This document shows positions 26,619 through 35,293 of a stretch of DNA of 64,000 bases, piece by piece. The notes under the pieces were generated by a model. That model saw nothing but the letters and a program-made list of their open reading frames with translations. It was not told where the DNA came from and did no database searches. Each line of letters starts with the position of its first letter. The first letter of the stretch is position 1. The position numbers and the translations under genes are program-made. The stretch lies in the NCBI GenBank assembly GCA_017301995.1, contig JAFLEH010000020.1:62001-126000 (forward strand). Reading direction: 5' to 3'. The stretch is from Verrucomicrobiota bacterium (lineage in GTDB: Bacteria; Verrucomicrobiota; Verrucomicrobiia; Verrucomicrobiales; Akkermansiaceae).

Positions 26619-27440
26619 ATGAAAACATCCCCTTTGCGTTCCTTCCTGCCCGCCATAGCCTTCAAGGCGAAGGCGGGGGCGGCCTTCGCGGCTTGGCGGT
26701 ATAAATTCTTTTCATCGGCTTCCCGCGCCGTTGGCGACAAGTGGGCCGGCCACGGCGGGCCAGCCCTACCTTTGGTGAAAATGTGGGCGGGACGCCCACA
26801 CTCCTTGATTCTTGGCGTGTTGGCGTTTCAATCATTCGCCACTGCCGCGACGGTTTGGAATGGTCCCACCTGGGCCGTGTCCACCGCGATCCCGGACAAC
26901 GACGATGCCGGGTTTGTCGATACCCGCGCGGTCAGCATACCGGGCATGGAATTGATCGCGGATGTGACCGTGACCCTCAACTTCACCGGCGGTTGGAACG
27001 GCGACCTGTATGCCTACCTCGTCCACGGCGGCGGTTTCGCCGTCCTGCTCAACCGCCCCGGCCGGAGTCTAACATCTACCGACGGTTCGGCCACGGTGGG
27101 CATGGACATCACCTTCAGCGACAGCGCGCCCTCCGACGTCCACACGGCCATCCCGATGAGCGGCGGCAGCGTGAGCGGAACCTATCAACCCGACAGCCGG
27201 GAAGCCGATCCGCTCGCCGTGCTCGACACCGCGCCGCGCACCGCTTTTCTATCGAATTTCGCCGCTCTCGATCCCAACGGCACCTGGTCGATCTTCGTAG
27301 CCGACCAAAGCCCTGGCGAAACCAGTACCCTGCAAAGCTGGAGCCTCAACATCACCACCGTGCCGGAGCCTTCCAGCGCCCTTTTCACCCTCCTTTCCAC
27401 CGCCGTACTACTTCGACGCCGACGGAACCCAAAATTGTAG
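26619..27440 (+). CDS. PEP-CTERM protein with proprotein-convertase P-like domain; N-terminus carries inserted repeat DNA
   Basis: 273 residues from ATG 26619; ATG 26781 is an alternative. The mature part (about 78-245) is a P-domain jelly roll: DVTVTLNFTGGWNGDLYAYLVHGGGFAVLLNRPG, then FLSNFAALDPNGTWSIFVADQSPGETSTLQSWSL. It ends VPEPSSALFTLL and LLRRRRN, a PEP-CTERM signal. The N-terminus is odd: the signal peptide looks split. MKTSPLRSFLPA opens it and LILGVLAFQSFATA closes it, with about 51 codons of palindromic repeat-like sequence between (see findings). If the insert blocks export from the first ATG, translation from 26781 could restore a short signal. Confidence 0.8.
   Translation: MKTSPLRSFLPAIAFKAKAGAAFAAWRYKFFSSASRAVGDKWAGHGGPALPLVKMWAGRPHSLILGVLAFQSFATAATVWNGPTWAVSTAIPDNDDAGFVDTRAVSIPGMELIADVTVTLNFTGGWNGDLYAYLVHGGGFAVLLNRPGRSLTSTDGSATVGMDITFSDSAPSDVHTAIPMSGGSVSGTYQPDSREADPLAVLDTAPRTAFLSNFAALDPNGTWSIFVADQSPGETSTLQSWSLNITTVPEPSSALFTLLSTAVLLRRRRNPKL
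26652..26804 (+). repeat. REP-like insertion inside the signal-peptide region
   Basis: The segment starts with CCCGCC...GGCGGG (about 26650-26678) and ends near TGTGGGCG-GGA-CGCCCACA (26782-26800, perfect 8-bp stem). It shares GCCCTACCTT with 8988-9126. It is in frame (about 51 codons) and has no stop. Boundaries are estimates. Confidence 0.45.
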
Positions 27441-27764
27441 AGGCAAACCACTGGGAGCGCCAACGACTCTGCAACCTTGACCGATTATTATCTGTGGTAG
27501 AATCCGGTTGACTTATCCCCCGGCCGCCCAATTCTTTCACCCCCGTGAGACGTGCGCGCTGAATGATCAAGCCGAAGCCCGAATCACGAAAGCCGGTTAT
27601 CTCCCACCGCGTCGGTCGGGTGGCAAGTCGGGATTTTCTGTTCCAATCCGCGCATCCCGGCGTCCCGCGATCCCGTAAAATTCCGCACCATCGGCTCCGG
27701 CAATACCCGCGGCATGCGCGGTTGGACGAATGCCCCTGAGCCGCACCCGTTTTCGGGCCACCGG
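27441..27764. other. Intergenic region between converging genes
   Basis: This 324-base gap holds no credible gene. Its right end contains the first bases of dispersed repeat copy 2 (27756-27798). I found no clear bidirectional terminator. Confidence 0.4.
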
Positions 27765-27798
27765 CTATTCGGGCGTCTTCGTTTGGGAAACGAGGGTT
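27756..27798. repeat. 43-base dispersed repeat, copy 2, overlapping the PHP gene 3' end
   Basis: It matches 17187-17229 except at four positions. The stop codon (27765-27767, TAG on the minus strand) and about the last ten codons (LVSQTKTPE) of the phosphoesterase lie inside it. The equivalent position of copy 1 reads TGG, not TAG. Confidence 0.65.
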
Positions 27799-28955
27799 GT
27801 TTCCAGATTGCGGTCGCTGCGGATGAAAGCGTTGGCGACTTTCCAGCGGGTTTCCTCCATGAGTTTCCCGATGTTGGCTCCTTTCAGCAGGACGCTGCGG
27901 CGCGGATTGAGCGTGAGGGTCTCGGCGAGTCCGGCCGGGCCTCCGGCTTTCACCAGCTTGAATGTTAGGTCGCTCCGGTTGGTCACCTCCACGAACCCGA
28001 TCCCTTTGGCGGACTGGTGATGGATGGGTCCGACCTCCACCGCGCCATCGAACAACGCCCGGACGAGATTCTCGGGACCCGCGAGGTGCTCGCTCGACCA
28101 TGCCACGGTCCGCGCCGATTGCAGCGCCTCGCGGATCGCCTCCGTGTTGCGCTCTTTGGCGAACACCAGGGTCATCGTCCGGGTGCGGCCGATCGTGAAA
28201 TCGTATTCGTGGCCGGTTAGGGTGTGGATGTCCGTGTTGCCGAGCACCGCGAGGGATTTGTCAACGCACCAATCGAGCGCCTTGCGGTGGAAGCCGAATC
28301 CGTTCATCACCTCGATGCCATGGAGGTTTCCCTGCTTGTGGACTTCATCCACGAACGGAATCCACTCGTAGGATTGCGGAATCTGCCGGACTTTCCAGCC
28401 GGGATGATTCCAGAAAACAAACGCCTTTTGGGCCACCGCTTTGCGGATCGCTTCTTTGTCGGCATCCGGTCCCTTTCCGGCATCCAACGCCGCGCAGTCG
28501 TCCACGAACAGGGCGTTGAAATGGCCGGGTGGCGTTTCGCGGGTCAGCTCGCTGCCTTTGATGAGCAGGATATCCATTTCCGCCGCAGGTTCCTTGGCAA
28601 GTTCGTAGGGCCGGTTGTGTTGGGTCGGAACATCTTTCACATGCGGCTGATACTCGATGTGGTCGGTGATGCATATCGCGTCCAATCCCTCATACCAGGC
28701 TTCCTGTACTCTAACGCCCGGCCACACCTGGCCGTCGGAAAAAACCGTGTGCATGTGGAAATCGCACTTGAGGGTTTTGAAACCCGGAATCTCCGGGAGG
28801 ATCAGATGGATCCGTTCCTGGGGACGGCGGTAGGAGTCCATCGATGTTAGACCGTTGTCCGTCTGGGCATGCAAAGATGGGGTGGTTAGACACGCGGCAA
28901 GAACCACACCGGTTCGAAAAGCGATGGAAACGGATGGAGTCGGGAAAAGGATCAT
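27765..28955 (-). CDS. Exported PHP-domain phosphoesterase
   Basis: 396 residues. The start at 28955 gives MILFPTPSVSIAFRTGVVLA and cleavage after LHAQ. PHP-fold metal-site motifs: CDFHMHTVFSDG (HxH), ITDHIEY, KGSELTR, FWNHPGW and GNTDIH. PHP enzymes hydrolyse phosphoester bonds with a trinuclear metal centre; the signal peptide places this one in the periplasm. The C-terminal 120 residues look like a small beta domain. It is the last gene of the phosphorus-related minus-strand run, 141 bases after the glycerophosphodiesterase. Its final codons come from a dispersed repeat. Substrate unknown. Confidence 0.85.
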   Translation of the reverse strand: MILFPTPSVSIAFRTGVVLAACLTTPSLHAQTDNGLTSMDSYRRPQERIHLILPEIPGFKTLKCDFHMHTVFSDGQVWPGVRVQEAWYEGLDAICITDHIEYQPHVKDVPTQHNRPYELAKEPAAEMDILLIKGSELTRETPPGHFNALFVDDCAALDAGKGPDADKEAIRKAVAQKAFVFWNHPGWKVRQIPQSYEWIPFVDEVHKQGNLHGIEVMNGFGFHRKALDWCVDKSLAVLGNTDIHTLTGHEYDFTIGRTRTMTLVFAKERNTEAIREALQSARTVAWSSEHLAGPENLVRALFDGAVEVGPIHHQSAKGIGFVEVTNRSDLTFKLVKAGGPAGLAETLTLNPRRSVLLKGANIGKLMEETRWKVANAFIRSDRNLETTLVSQTKTPE

Positions 28956-29096
28956 GGTGGATTGGCAGGTTTGCGGTTGGGTCATGATACGGCGGCAACC
29001 GCACCCGAACTTTCCGGAAAACCCGAGGAACGGATGGGCCGCCAATCTGGTGGGCCGGTGTCCGGAATGGCCCGCTTGCGTCAATACCCGGAAATC

Positions 29097-29891
29097 TCAA
29101 TCCGCAAGCCGCGCGCGCAGGACTCCGGGGCGGTTGGTCGTGACCGAGCCCGCGCCAAGCCCGAGAAATTTCCGCGCCACCTTGGGATCATCAATGGTCC
29201 AACAATGGTACTCGAAGCCGCCGTCGCGGATTCGCGCGACGAATGCCGCGTCGATCCGTTTGTCGGCCTTGGAGCTGAACCCGTCCGCTTTGATCTCCCG
29301 CAGCGTGGCAAGCACGCCGTCGGCCGATGGATCTAACGGACCGGTGTCCCTGAACGAGGAAAGCCAGAACGCGCGGATGTCCGGCGCGAGCTTCTTGCTT
29401 GCCGCGATCGCCGCTTTGTCGAAGGAGATGATCACCACCTGGGTGGGTTTGAGCTTGGTCCTGCCCATTTCTCTAACCAGAACCCGTGCGGTTTCCGGGC
29501 CGGATTTGATCTCCACATAGAACTTTCCGGCCGGGGGCACCGTGGAGGCGACTTCGGCGAAGGTGGGCAGCCGGGTGCCTTTCCACTCCGGCTTGAACCA
29601 CGCGCCGGCATCCAGGGCGCGGAGTTCGTCCAAAGTGCTTTTCGCGACAATCTTGGAGACACCGGTGACGCGTTTGATATCCGCGTCGTGGATGCACACC
29701 AGCTTGCCGTCGGAGGTGAGATGGAAATCGGCCTCGATGGCATCGGCCCCCTGTTTCCATGCCAGCTCAAAGGCGGGCAGCGTGTTTTCCGGCGCGTCAT
29801 GCGAAGCCCCGCGGTGGGCGACGATGAACGGCGCGGCACTGATGGGAGGACCTAGCAAGACCGGAAGCGAGGCGGCTAACAAAAATCTCAT
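29097..29891 (-). CDS. Glycerophosphodiester phosphodiesterase, exported
   Basis: 264 residues; start at 29891 (MRFLLAASLPVLLGPPISA, a signal peptide). Hydrolyses glycerophosphodiesters to glycerol 3-phosphate and an alcohol. Family motifs: VAHRGASHDAPENTLPAF, ADAIEADFHLTSDGKLVCIHDADIKRVTG, FYVEIKS and HCWTIDDP. All the usual catalytic residues (His-Arg, Glu, Asp, His) are present. It starts seven bases after the DUF5690-like transporter stop, so the two are co-transcribed. It could feed glycerol phosphate from lipid headgroups to that transporter. Confidence 0.92.
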   Translation of the reverse strand: MRFLLAASLPVLLGPPISAAPFIVAHRGASHDAPENTLPAFELAWKQGADAIEADFHLTSDGKLVCIHDADIKRVTGVSKIVAKSTLDELRALDAGAWFKPEWKGTRLPTFAEVASTVPPAGKFYVEIKSGPETARVLVREMGRTKLKPTQVVIISFDKAAIAASKKLAPDIRAFWLSSFRDTGPLDPSADGVLATLREIKADGFSSKADKRIDAAFVARIRDGGFEYHCWTIDDPKVARKFLGLGAGSVTTNRPGVLRARLAD

Positions 29892-29898
29892 GGCAAAA

Positions 29899-31191
29899 TC
29901 ACGGGTGGGGCGGAGTATCCTTGTTGGCGGGGCACCGTCGCGAGAAAAACAGGATGGCATACACCAGCGCCGCCAAAGAAAGACCACCGGCCACCCATCC
30001 GATCAAGAGAAAAAGCTCCAGCACGCTGCCGCCGGGATGGAAAAGGTTCTTCAACACCATCACCGCGACATAGCCGAGGTAGCCGAAAGCGTCCGCCAGA
30101 TAGATCAGATAGCCAATGTTTCCCCGCTCGCGGGTCATGGCGATGAAGCGCTCGAAGACCGTGGTGTGGACCGCCACGTATGGCAGATAGAGTCCGAGCC
30201 CCATGAGCACCACGAAGGGAAACGGCGGCAGAACTCCGCCGGCCCTGGCGGCCAGCACGGCCAGCAGCAGCCCGAGGCCGCCGGCCACAACCGACAGACT
30301 CAGGAAGAACGCCCGGCGGCTGTCCCAGACAAAGACCAGAAAGCCGTTGACCGCCAAAACGCCCAATGCGACAATCATTTCCGAGCGGGTGAACACCCCG
30401 GCATCGATCTTCACACCGAGGCCCTCCCAGATTTCGGGTGCGAAATCCGCCCGCATGCTGCGCAGCACGGTGATGAGCAGATAGACCGCCGAAACCGCCA
30501 CCAATCCCGGGGCATAACGGCGGAACAGCGCGGACCGGTCCGCCGCGTTCATGGGTGTCCGCTCCGATCTCGCCTCAACATCCTCACGATCCGGCGGCGG
30601 GACCTGCCGGAGCATCCAAACGAAACCGGCCAAGGGCGGCAGGAAGATGAAGCCCGCCGCGGCAGGCATCCACCGTTCCGGCACGCCGCTTTCCAGCAGC
30701 CACGTTCCGACGGACTTGGTAAAGCCGTCGGCAAGGATGAAACTCGCGCACAAGCCGGCCACGAACGCCTCGGTCATCCGCCGCCCCTCCAGGAATCCCA
30801 ACACCAGACCGAAGACCATACCCAACGGCAGGCCGTTCAGGAACAGGCATGCCGCATTCCAGGGCGGAGGCACCAGACCGAACAGCGCCAGCGCCAGCTC
30901 CGCAAACAGCACCAGTCCCATCAGGACCACGCAGCGCCTCGCCGCCGGCATCTCGGACACCACCTTGATCCCGATGAACTTCGATATCGTATAACCTAAC
31001 ACCTGTGCCAGCACCAGCCAGGTCTTGAAGCCGGCCTGGAACGGGTCGTGCCCGTAGGTGCCGGCGGTGAACGGCTTGCGGAATCCATACATGCAGGCGT
31101 AGGCGCCGAACGCGGCGACCACGCACCAGCAGCCGAGAAACCATCCGCGGTGGAACGGCAGCAGGGTCGGTTGGGTCGGTTTGGGGGACAT
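29899..31191 (-). CDS. DUF5690/MFS-like membrane transporter
   Basis: 430 residues with about twelve hydrophobic segments. The N-terminus, AAFGAYACMYGFRKPFTAGTY, resembles the first helix of DUF5690 proteins and, distantly, organophosphate antiporters such as GlpT. A charged loop (about 190-220) separates the two halves. The glycerophosphodiesterase is seven bases downstream and the dehydrogenase 19 bases upstream. An organophosphate or phosphonate cargo is suggested by context only. Confidence 0.8.
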   Translation of the reverse strand: MSPKPTQPTLLPFHRGWFLGCWCVVAAFGAYACMYGFRKPFTAGTYGHDPFQAGFKTWLVLAQVLGYTISKFIGIKVVSEMPAARRCVVLMGLVLFAELALALFGLVPPPWNAACLFLNGLPLGMVFGLVLGFLEGRRMTEAFVAGLCASFILADGFTKSVGTWLLESGVPERWMPAAAGFIFLPPLAGFVWMLRQVPPPDREDVEARSERTPMNAADRSALFRRYAPGLVAVSAVYLLITVLRSMRADFAPEIWEGLGVKIDAGVFTRSEMIVALGVLAVNGFLVFVWDSRRAFFLSLSVVAGGLGLLLAVLAARAGGVLPPFPFVVLMGLGLYLPYVAVHTTVFERFIAMTRERGNIGYLIYLADAFGYLGYVAVMVLKNLFHPGGSVLELFLLIGWVAGGLSLAALVYAILFFSRRCPANKDTPPHP

Positions 31192-31210
31192 GGCGGGTTG
31201 TTTCGGACTA

Positions 31211-32305
31211 TCAATCCGACATGCGGATGCCGATCCGGAAGGCTCCGGAATTCAGGCCACGGTCGAACGCTTCATTGACGCCCTCGAGCGTATGTCCGTC
31301 CTCCACGAGGTCCGCGAACGGATAGTCCCGGTGGGTGCGTTCCATGAAATCGACGGCGGCAACGAAATCGCGGTCGTTGTAATTGTGCAGTCCCCGGATG
31401 GTATGCAGGTTGCGGACCAACCGTTCGGCGTCGATCGCCAGCGCGCGTTGCGGATGCGTTGCGCCGACCAACACCGCGATGCCGCCAATGCCCAACACAT
31501 CGATCATCCGTTCCATCGTTTCCGGCACGCCGCTCAGGTCGATGGCAACGGTGACGTTCCCTCCGGGCAGCGCCGCGGCGAGCGATTCCTTGGTTAGGCC
31601 GCCGTCGCGGGCCGCGTTGAGTCCGACGCTGGCACCGAATTTTCCCGCCACATCGAGGCGTCCGTCGTTCACGTCCACCGCGATTACATGGCGTGCTCCG
31701 GCGCTGCGGCACATCGCGCAGCCGATCACTCCGAGCATCCCCGCGCCGGTGACAAGCACGTCCCGGCCCTCCACCGGCCCCGCAAGACGGAGCGCGCCCG
31801 ACATCGTCGCGACCGAACAGTTGATGAGCGACAGAACGTGCAGCGGGACCGCTTCGGTGATACGGATGACCGGGGTATGGCGGCGCAGGATGCAGTAGTC
31901 GGCAAGGCCGCCGTGCAGATGGTTGCCCGGTTCTATCCGTTCGTGGCCGTATTTGAAAAGCCCGGGCGCCTTCTGGGGGATTCCCTCCCGCGAGAGCGCC
32001 GCGGCGGGGTCCGATGCGTAGATCGCCCAGGTGACCAGATCGCCCACGGCCAGCGGATTTCCCCGGCAGTCCGTCTCCGGTGCTCCGGGGCCCATTTCCT
32101 CGATGTGGCCGACGATTTCGTGGCCGAGGATGGTTGGGGTTTTTTCGGTGCGTTTTCCGCAAAACGTGTTGAGGTCGCTTCGGCAAAGGGTGGTGTAGGC
32201 GTTGCGCACGAGGATCTCACCCTCGCGCGGTTCGGGCACGTCAACCGATACGAGGGTGAACGGTTGGTTAGGTCCGTGGAAAATGGCGGCTCGGCTTGTT
32301 CTCAT
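31211..32305 (-). CDS. Zinc-type alcohol dehydrogenase of the phosphonate-associated (HpnZ-like) group
   Basis: 364 residues of the medium-chain dehydrogenase family. Catalytic zinc ligands are visible: Cys41 (TTLCRSDL), His62-Glu63 (LGHEIVG). A Rossmann GxGxxG-like motif, VTGAGMLGVIGCAM, follows. The usual lobe of four structural-zinc cysteines is missing: the loop at about 95-125 (ASDPAAALSREGIPQ) has none, although QKAPGLFKYGHE, typical of the phosphonate-associated subgroup, is kept. It starts one base after the phosphonatase-like hydrolase stop, so the two genes are tightly coupled. Possible substrate: a phosphonate-derived alcohol or aldehyde. Confidence 0.85.
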   Translation of the reverse strand: MRTSRAAIFHGPNQPFTLVSVDVPEPREGEILVRNAYTTLCRSDLNTFCGKRTEKTPTILGHEIVGHIEEMGPGAPETDCRGNPLAVGDLVTWAIYASDPAAALSREGIPQKAPGLFKYGHERIEPGNHLHGGLADYCILRRHTPVIRITEAVPLHVLSLINCSVATMSGALRLAGPVEGRDVLVTGAGMLGVIGCAMCRSAGARHVIAVDVNDGRLDVAGKFGASVGLNAARDGGLTKESLAAALPGGNVTVAIDLSGVPETMERMIDVLGIGGIAVLVGATHPQRALAIDAERLVRNLHTIRGLHNYNDRDFVAAVDFMERTHRDYPFADLVEDGHTLEGVNEAFDRGLNSGAFRIGIRMSD

Positions 32306-32306
32306 A

Positions 32307-33041
32307 TCAGCAGAATTCGGATTCTATCAGTCGGGGGAGTTCTTTCACGCTTGGGATGACATGGGTGTGGCGGTAGTGGCCCCATGCGGTCACGGGCAAC
32401 GGCCCGCTGAGAACTCCGATCACCCCGCGGCAGCCTGCGTTCAGTCCTTCCAGCATGTCCGCCGGCGTGTCGCCCAGCTTGATCACCTCGTGGACACTCT
32501 GGATGTCCAACTGGGCCATCGCATGGAAGATCATGAATGGCGCCGGGCGGCCGCGATGGTTGGGCGTGTGCTCCACATCCACCGCCAGATCGACGAGGCC
32601 GTCCCGCAGCCAGCCGAGGCCATCCATGATCGCCTCGGTCACCTGCCGATGGAAGCCGGTTCCGGTTGCCACCTTGATGCCGTGCTCGTGGCACCACCGG
32701 AACGTGTCTTCGGCGCCGTCGATCGGCACCACACCGCGCCTGTAGAATGCGATCATGATTTCCTCGTAACGATGGAAGATCCGCGTGGCTTCTCCGAGCG
32801 TCTCCGGCGACTGGCGCTTTTCAAAATCGCGGAAATCCGTTTCGCCACCACGCGAGCGGGCGATCAGAAATTGATAGAGGTGGATCTTGTTCGTGCCCAT
32901 CAGCAGTTGGATCTCCTCCTGCGTCGCGGGCAGTCCGAACTCGCGGGCGGCCTCGAACAGGCATCCGCTTACGGCATCGTCGTCGCGGATCGTGGTTCCG
33001 GCGAGGTCGAACATCGCCAGTTTGATTTTCGGTGTGGTCAT
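32307..33041 (-). CDS. Phosphonatase-like HAD hydrolase
   Basis: 244 residues, HAD superfamily. The nucleophile motif LAMFDLAGTTIRDDDAV has the Asp-Xaa-Ala-Gly-Thr form of phosphonoacetaldehyde hydrolase (PhnX) and its relatives. MGTNKIHLYQFL sits where PhnX has its Schiff-base Lys. VATGTGFHR and VIKLGDTPADMLEGLNAGC supply the later HAD motifs. It matches the phosphonatase-like group more than PhnX itself. The phosphonate-associated dehydrogenase is directly downstream. No PhnW transaminase or C-P lyase gene is in the window, so the pathway is incomplete here. Confidence 0.85.
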   Translation of the reverse strand: MTTPKIKLAMFDLAGTTIRDDDAVSGCLFEAAREFGLPATQEEIQLLMGTNKIHLYQFLIARSRGGETDFRDFEKRQSPETLGEATRIFHRYEEIMIAFYRRGVVPIDGAEDTFRWCHEHGIKVATGTGFHRQVTEAIMDGLGWLRDGLVDLAVDVEHTPNHRGRPAPFMIFHAMAQLDIQSVHEVIKLGDTPADMLEGLNAGCRGVIGVLSGPLPVTAWGHYRHTHVIPSVKELPRLIESEFC

Positions 33042-33071
33042 TTTTGATAGTCAGGTGTTTGGGGTGAGGCT

Positions 33072-35108
33072 TCAGTTGACGGGCACCAGGGCCGGATTCG
33101 AGCAGCGCTCGGCATGCGCTCTCGAAGGCGATTCATCCAACAATCTCAGACCGGTGATCTGGTCCAGATTTAGCAGCAGGCAGGTTTCGGGATCGCTCGC
33201 GGGGCGCGCCGGCGCTTCCGCGCCGCTTCCCTGATAGCGGGCAACGGTGGAGACCCGGACGTAATCGATCTGGCCGGCGAAATGGGAGGTGGCGGTGCCC
33301 GCCCCGTCCACGTCTCCGCCGATCACGAGCGGCAGGTCGTTGCGTTTGCGGAGGCCCTGGCGAGCCGCGGAAGCCACCAGCTTTCCATCCAGATAGAGGC
33401 GCGCTTCCTTACCGTCGTAAACTCCGGCCAAATGGTGCCACCGTCCGGTTTCCAAGATCGGCTTGCCGGGCCTGACTGATAGATAATCGTCGCCGATGAA
33501 GACGCTGAAAGTGGGTCGGCCACCGTTCACGAAGATTCCATAGTCCGACCCCTGCGCCTTGGTGACCAGGCCGGTCCGTTTGCCAAATGAGTCCGCCTTG
33601 AAACGGCACTCAAGAGTGAACGTTTCGCCGGGATCGAAACTCTTCGAAGGGACCCTGACAAAATCGTCCTTGCCATCGAAGCGAAGGGCTCGGTTGGGAA
33701 TCGACGCTCTAGCCGCCGGGTCGAGCGCCACCGGAATCGCGATGGGCCGCGTGGGGATCGCATAGCGGTATCCCGGAGCCAGATAGCCGGCGTCCAAGGT
33801 CAACACCGGATCGCGGAACGACTCGTCGATGGGCGAGGCAAGCCGGGCCACCTGGAATTCGAGCGAGGTTGCCGCGCCGGGCGCAAGCACTCCGGTCCGG
33901 TGATCCGGATCGAAGGACCAGCGGCTGTCCTCGCTGCCCGCGGCCAGGGTGTACTCGACGGGGCGGCTCGTCGGATTGGCAATCTTGGTTAGAACCTTGC
34001 CGGTGGCGGACCCGTCCGCCCGGACCGGCAGATCCGGAGCGGGCACGATTTTTTGCTCACCGAATCTGGCGGTTTCCGCTATCAGGGTGCCGGACATCTC
34101 CCGTGGATCGAGCGTCTTGCCGACAGGGATCGCGGCCAGGGAGATGCCATCCTTGCGGACGGTCACGACATCGAAGTGATGGAGAAAGCCGAGCGCCTCC
34201 CCATACCCCGGAACATGGCCCCCGGTTGTTGCCAGGGTGATATATTCGATGCCGTCGCGGGGACCGTCGCTGCGCATCTGATGGATATGTCCGCCGAACA
34301 CGGCGCGGACGTTTCCGTTGGCCTTGAGCAACGCGTGGACCCGGTCCCAGTCGTCGCCGTAGCCGCCATGTTCGATGGTCCTGAGCCAGCGCGGGTGATG
34401 GATGAAGATGAAGACATGATCCGCGGACTTGGCTTTTGCCAGAGTGGATTTCAGCCAATCGAACTGACTCGCGCTCATTTTCTGGGCTTGCTGGTTTTTG
34501 AAGTCCTTGGATCCATCCGGGTTCGTGCCTTCGTCCCCGAACAGCACGACGAACCAGCAGCGGCGGTGTTCGAAGGCGTACCAGAGGGGACCGAAGTGCT
34601 TTTCAAACAGTGATTCGTTCTCGCCCTCCGGCCGCTTTGCGCCCTCCGGGTCCCTCCAGTAAACATCATGGTTTCCGGCCACAGGAAACCACGGGCAAGC
34701 AAGGTGTTTCATCACCGATTTGAATTCATCGGCCTGGGGAACCCATTTGTCAGCCGAGTTATATCCTTGCACCATATCGCCGACCATCATCACCAGGTCG
34801 GGTGAGAGCAGATTCGCGTCCCGCACCGCGTCGGCCAACACACCAACGCCTTCGGGAGGCCCGCCGGTCCGGTCGCCGAAGACCACAAAACGGAACGAAT
34901 CCTCCGCGACAGGCAGGCGCAGCGCGGCGGCGCCATCGCGGGTGGTGGTGAACCGGGCCGGACCGGCCGGCACGGACGGGAGGGCATCCTGATAGCGGTG
35001 ATGGTGGCGGGTGTGGCCGATGTTAGGATAGGCGGGCTCCTCGCAGAAACCGAAAGAGGCGAGGGCGGAAATGGCCAAGACGGCGGAAAACGAAGTGGAG
35101 CGGCTCAT
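33072..35108 (-). CDS. Exported calcineurin-like metallophosphatase with C-terminal LamG domain
   Basis: 678 residues. The start at 35108 (MSRSTSFSAVLAISALASFGFC) is a signal peptide; upstream frame is non-coding. Metallophosphatase core at about 70-330: VFGDRTGG, MMVGDMVQG, VAGNHDVYW, IFIHHPRW and FGGHIHQMR. A beta-rich linker follows, then a LamG/concanavalin-like domain (about 500-660): LRFDGKDDFVRVP, WHHLAGVYDGKEARLYLDGKLVA. LamG probably binds a glycan or surface. It lies 31 bases upstream of the phosphonatase-like gene in the same orientation and 185 bases after the anti-sigma-like gene. Confidence 0.88.
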   Translation of the reverse strand: MSRSTSFSAVLAISALASFGFCEEPAYPNIGHTRHHHRYQDALPSVPAGPARFTTTRDGAAALRLPVAEDSFRFVVFGDRTGGPPEGVGVLADAVRDANLLSPDLVMMVGDMVQGYNSADKWVPQADEFKSVMKHLACPWFPVAGNHDVYWRDPEGAKRPEGENESLFEKHFGPLWYAFEHRRCWFVVLFGDEGTNPDGSKDFKNQQAQKMSASQFDWLKSTLAKAKSADHVFIFIHHPRWLRTIEHGGYGDDWDRVHALLKANGNVRAVFGGHIHQMRSDGPRDGIEYITLATTGGHVPGYGEALGFLHHFDVVTVRKDGISLAAIPVGKTLDPREMSGTLIAETARFGEQKIVPAPDLPVRADGSATGKVLTKIANPTSRPVEYTLAAGSEDSRWSFDPDHRTGVLAPGAATSLEFQVARLASPIDESFRDPVLTLDAGYLAPGYRYAIPTRPIAIPVALDPAARASIPNRALRFDGKDDFVRVPSKSFDPGETFTLECRFKADSFGKRTGLVTKAQGSDYGIFVNGGRPTFSVFIGDDYLSVRPGKPILETGRWHHLAGVYDGKEARLYLDGKLVASAARQGLRKRNDLPLVIGGDVDGAGTATSHFAGQIDYVRVSTVARYQGSGAEAPARPASDPETCLLLNLDQITGLRLLDESPSRAHAERCSNPALVPVN

Positions 35109-35293
35109 GGAGAGAAATGGATCATACGCGCCTCGCCGGAGACACCCATCAAACAGTGTCGATTTCGACACATTGCGCGCGATGTGGCCGCCAATGGTTC
35201 GGGGGCTTGGAATCCCCCGACTGTCGGGTTGCCGCCAGCCAAGCCTTCCGGCCGAGCGTGCGGCTTTGCCCGTCTGGCCGCGGCTCGCCTTCA

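Noticed and set aside
29899-31191. GlpT/UhpT organophosphate antiporter
   Set aside because: Only the N-terminal helix is reminiscent; the overall sequence is closer to DUF5690 proteins, so I did not assign the symbol.
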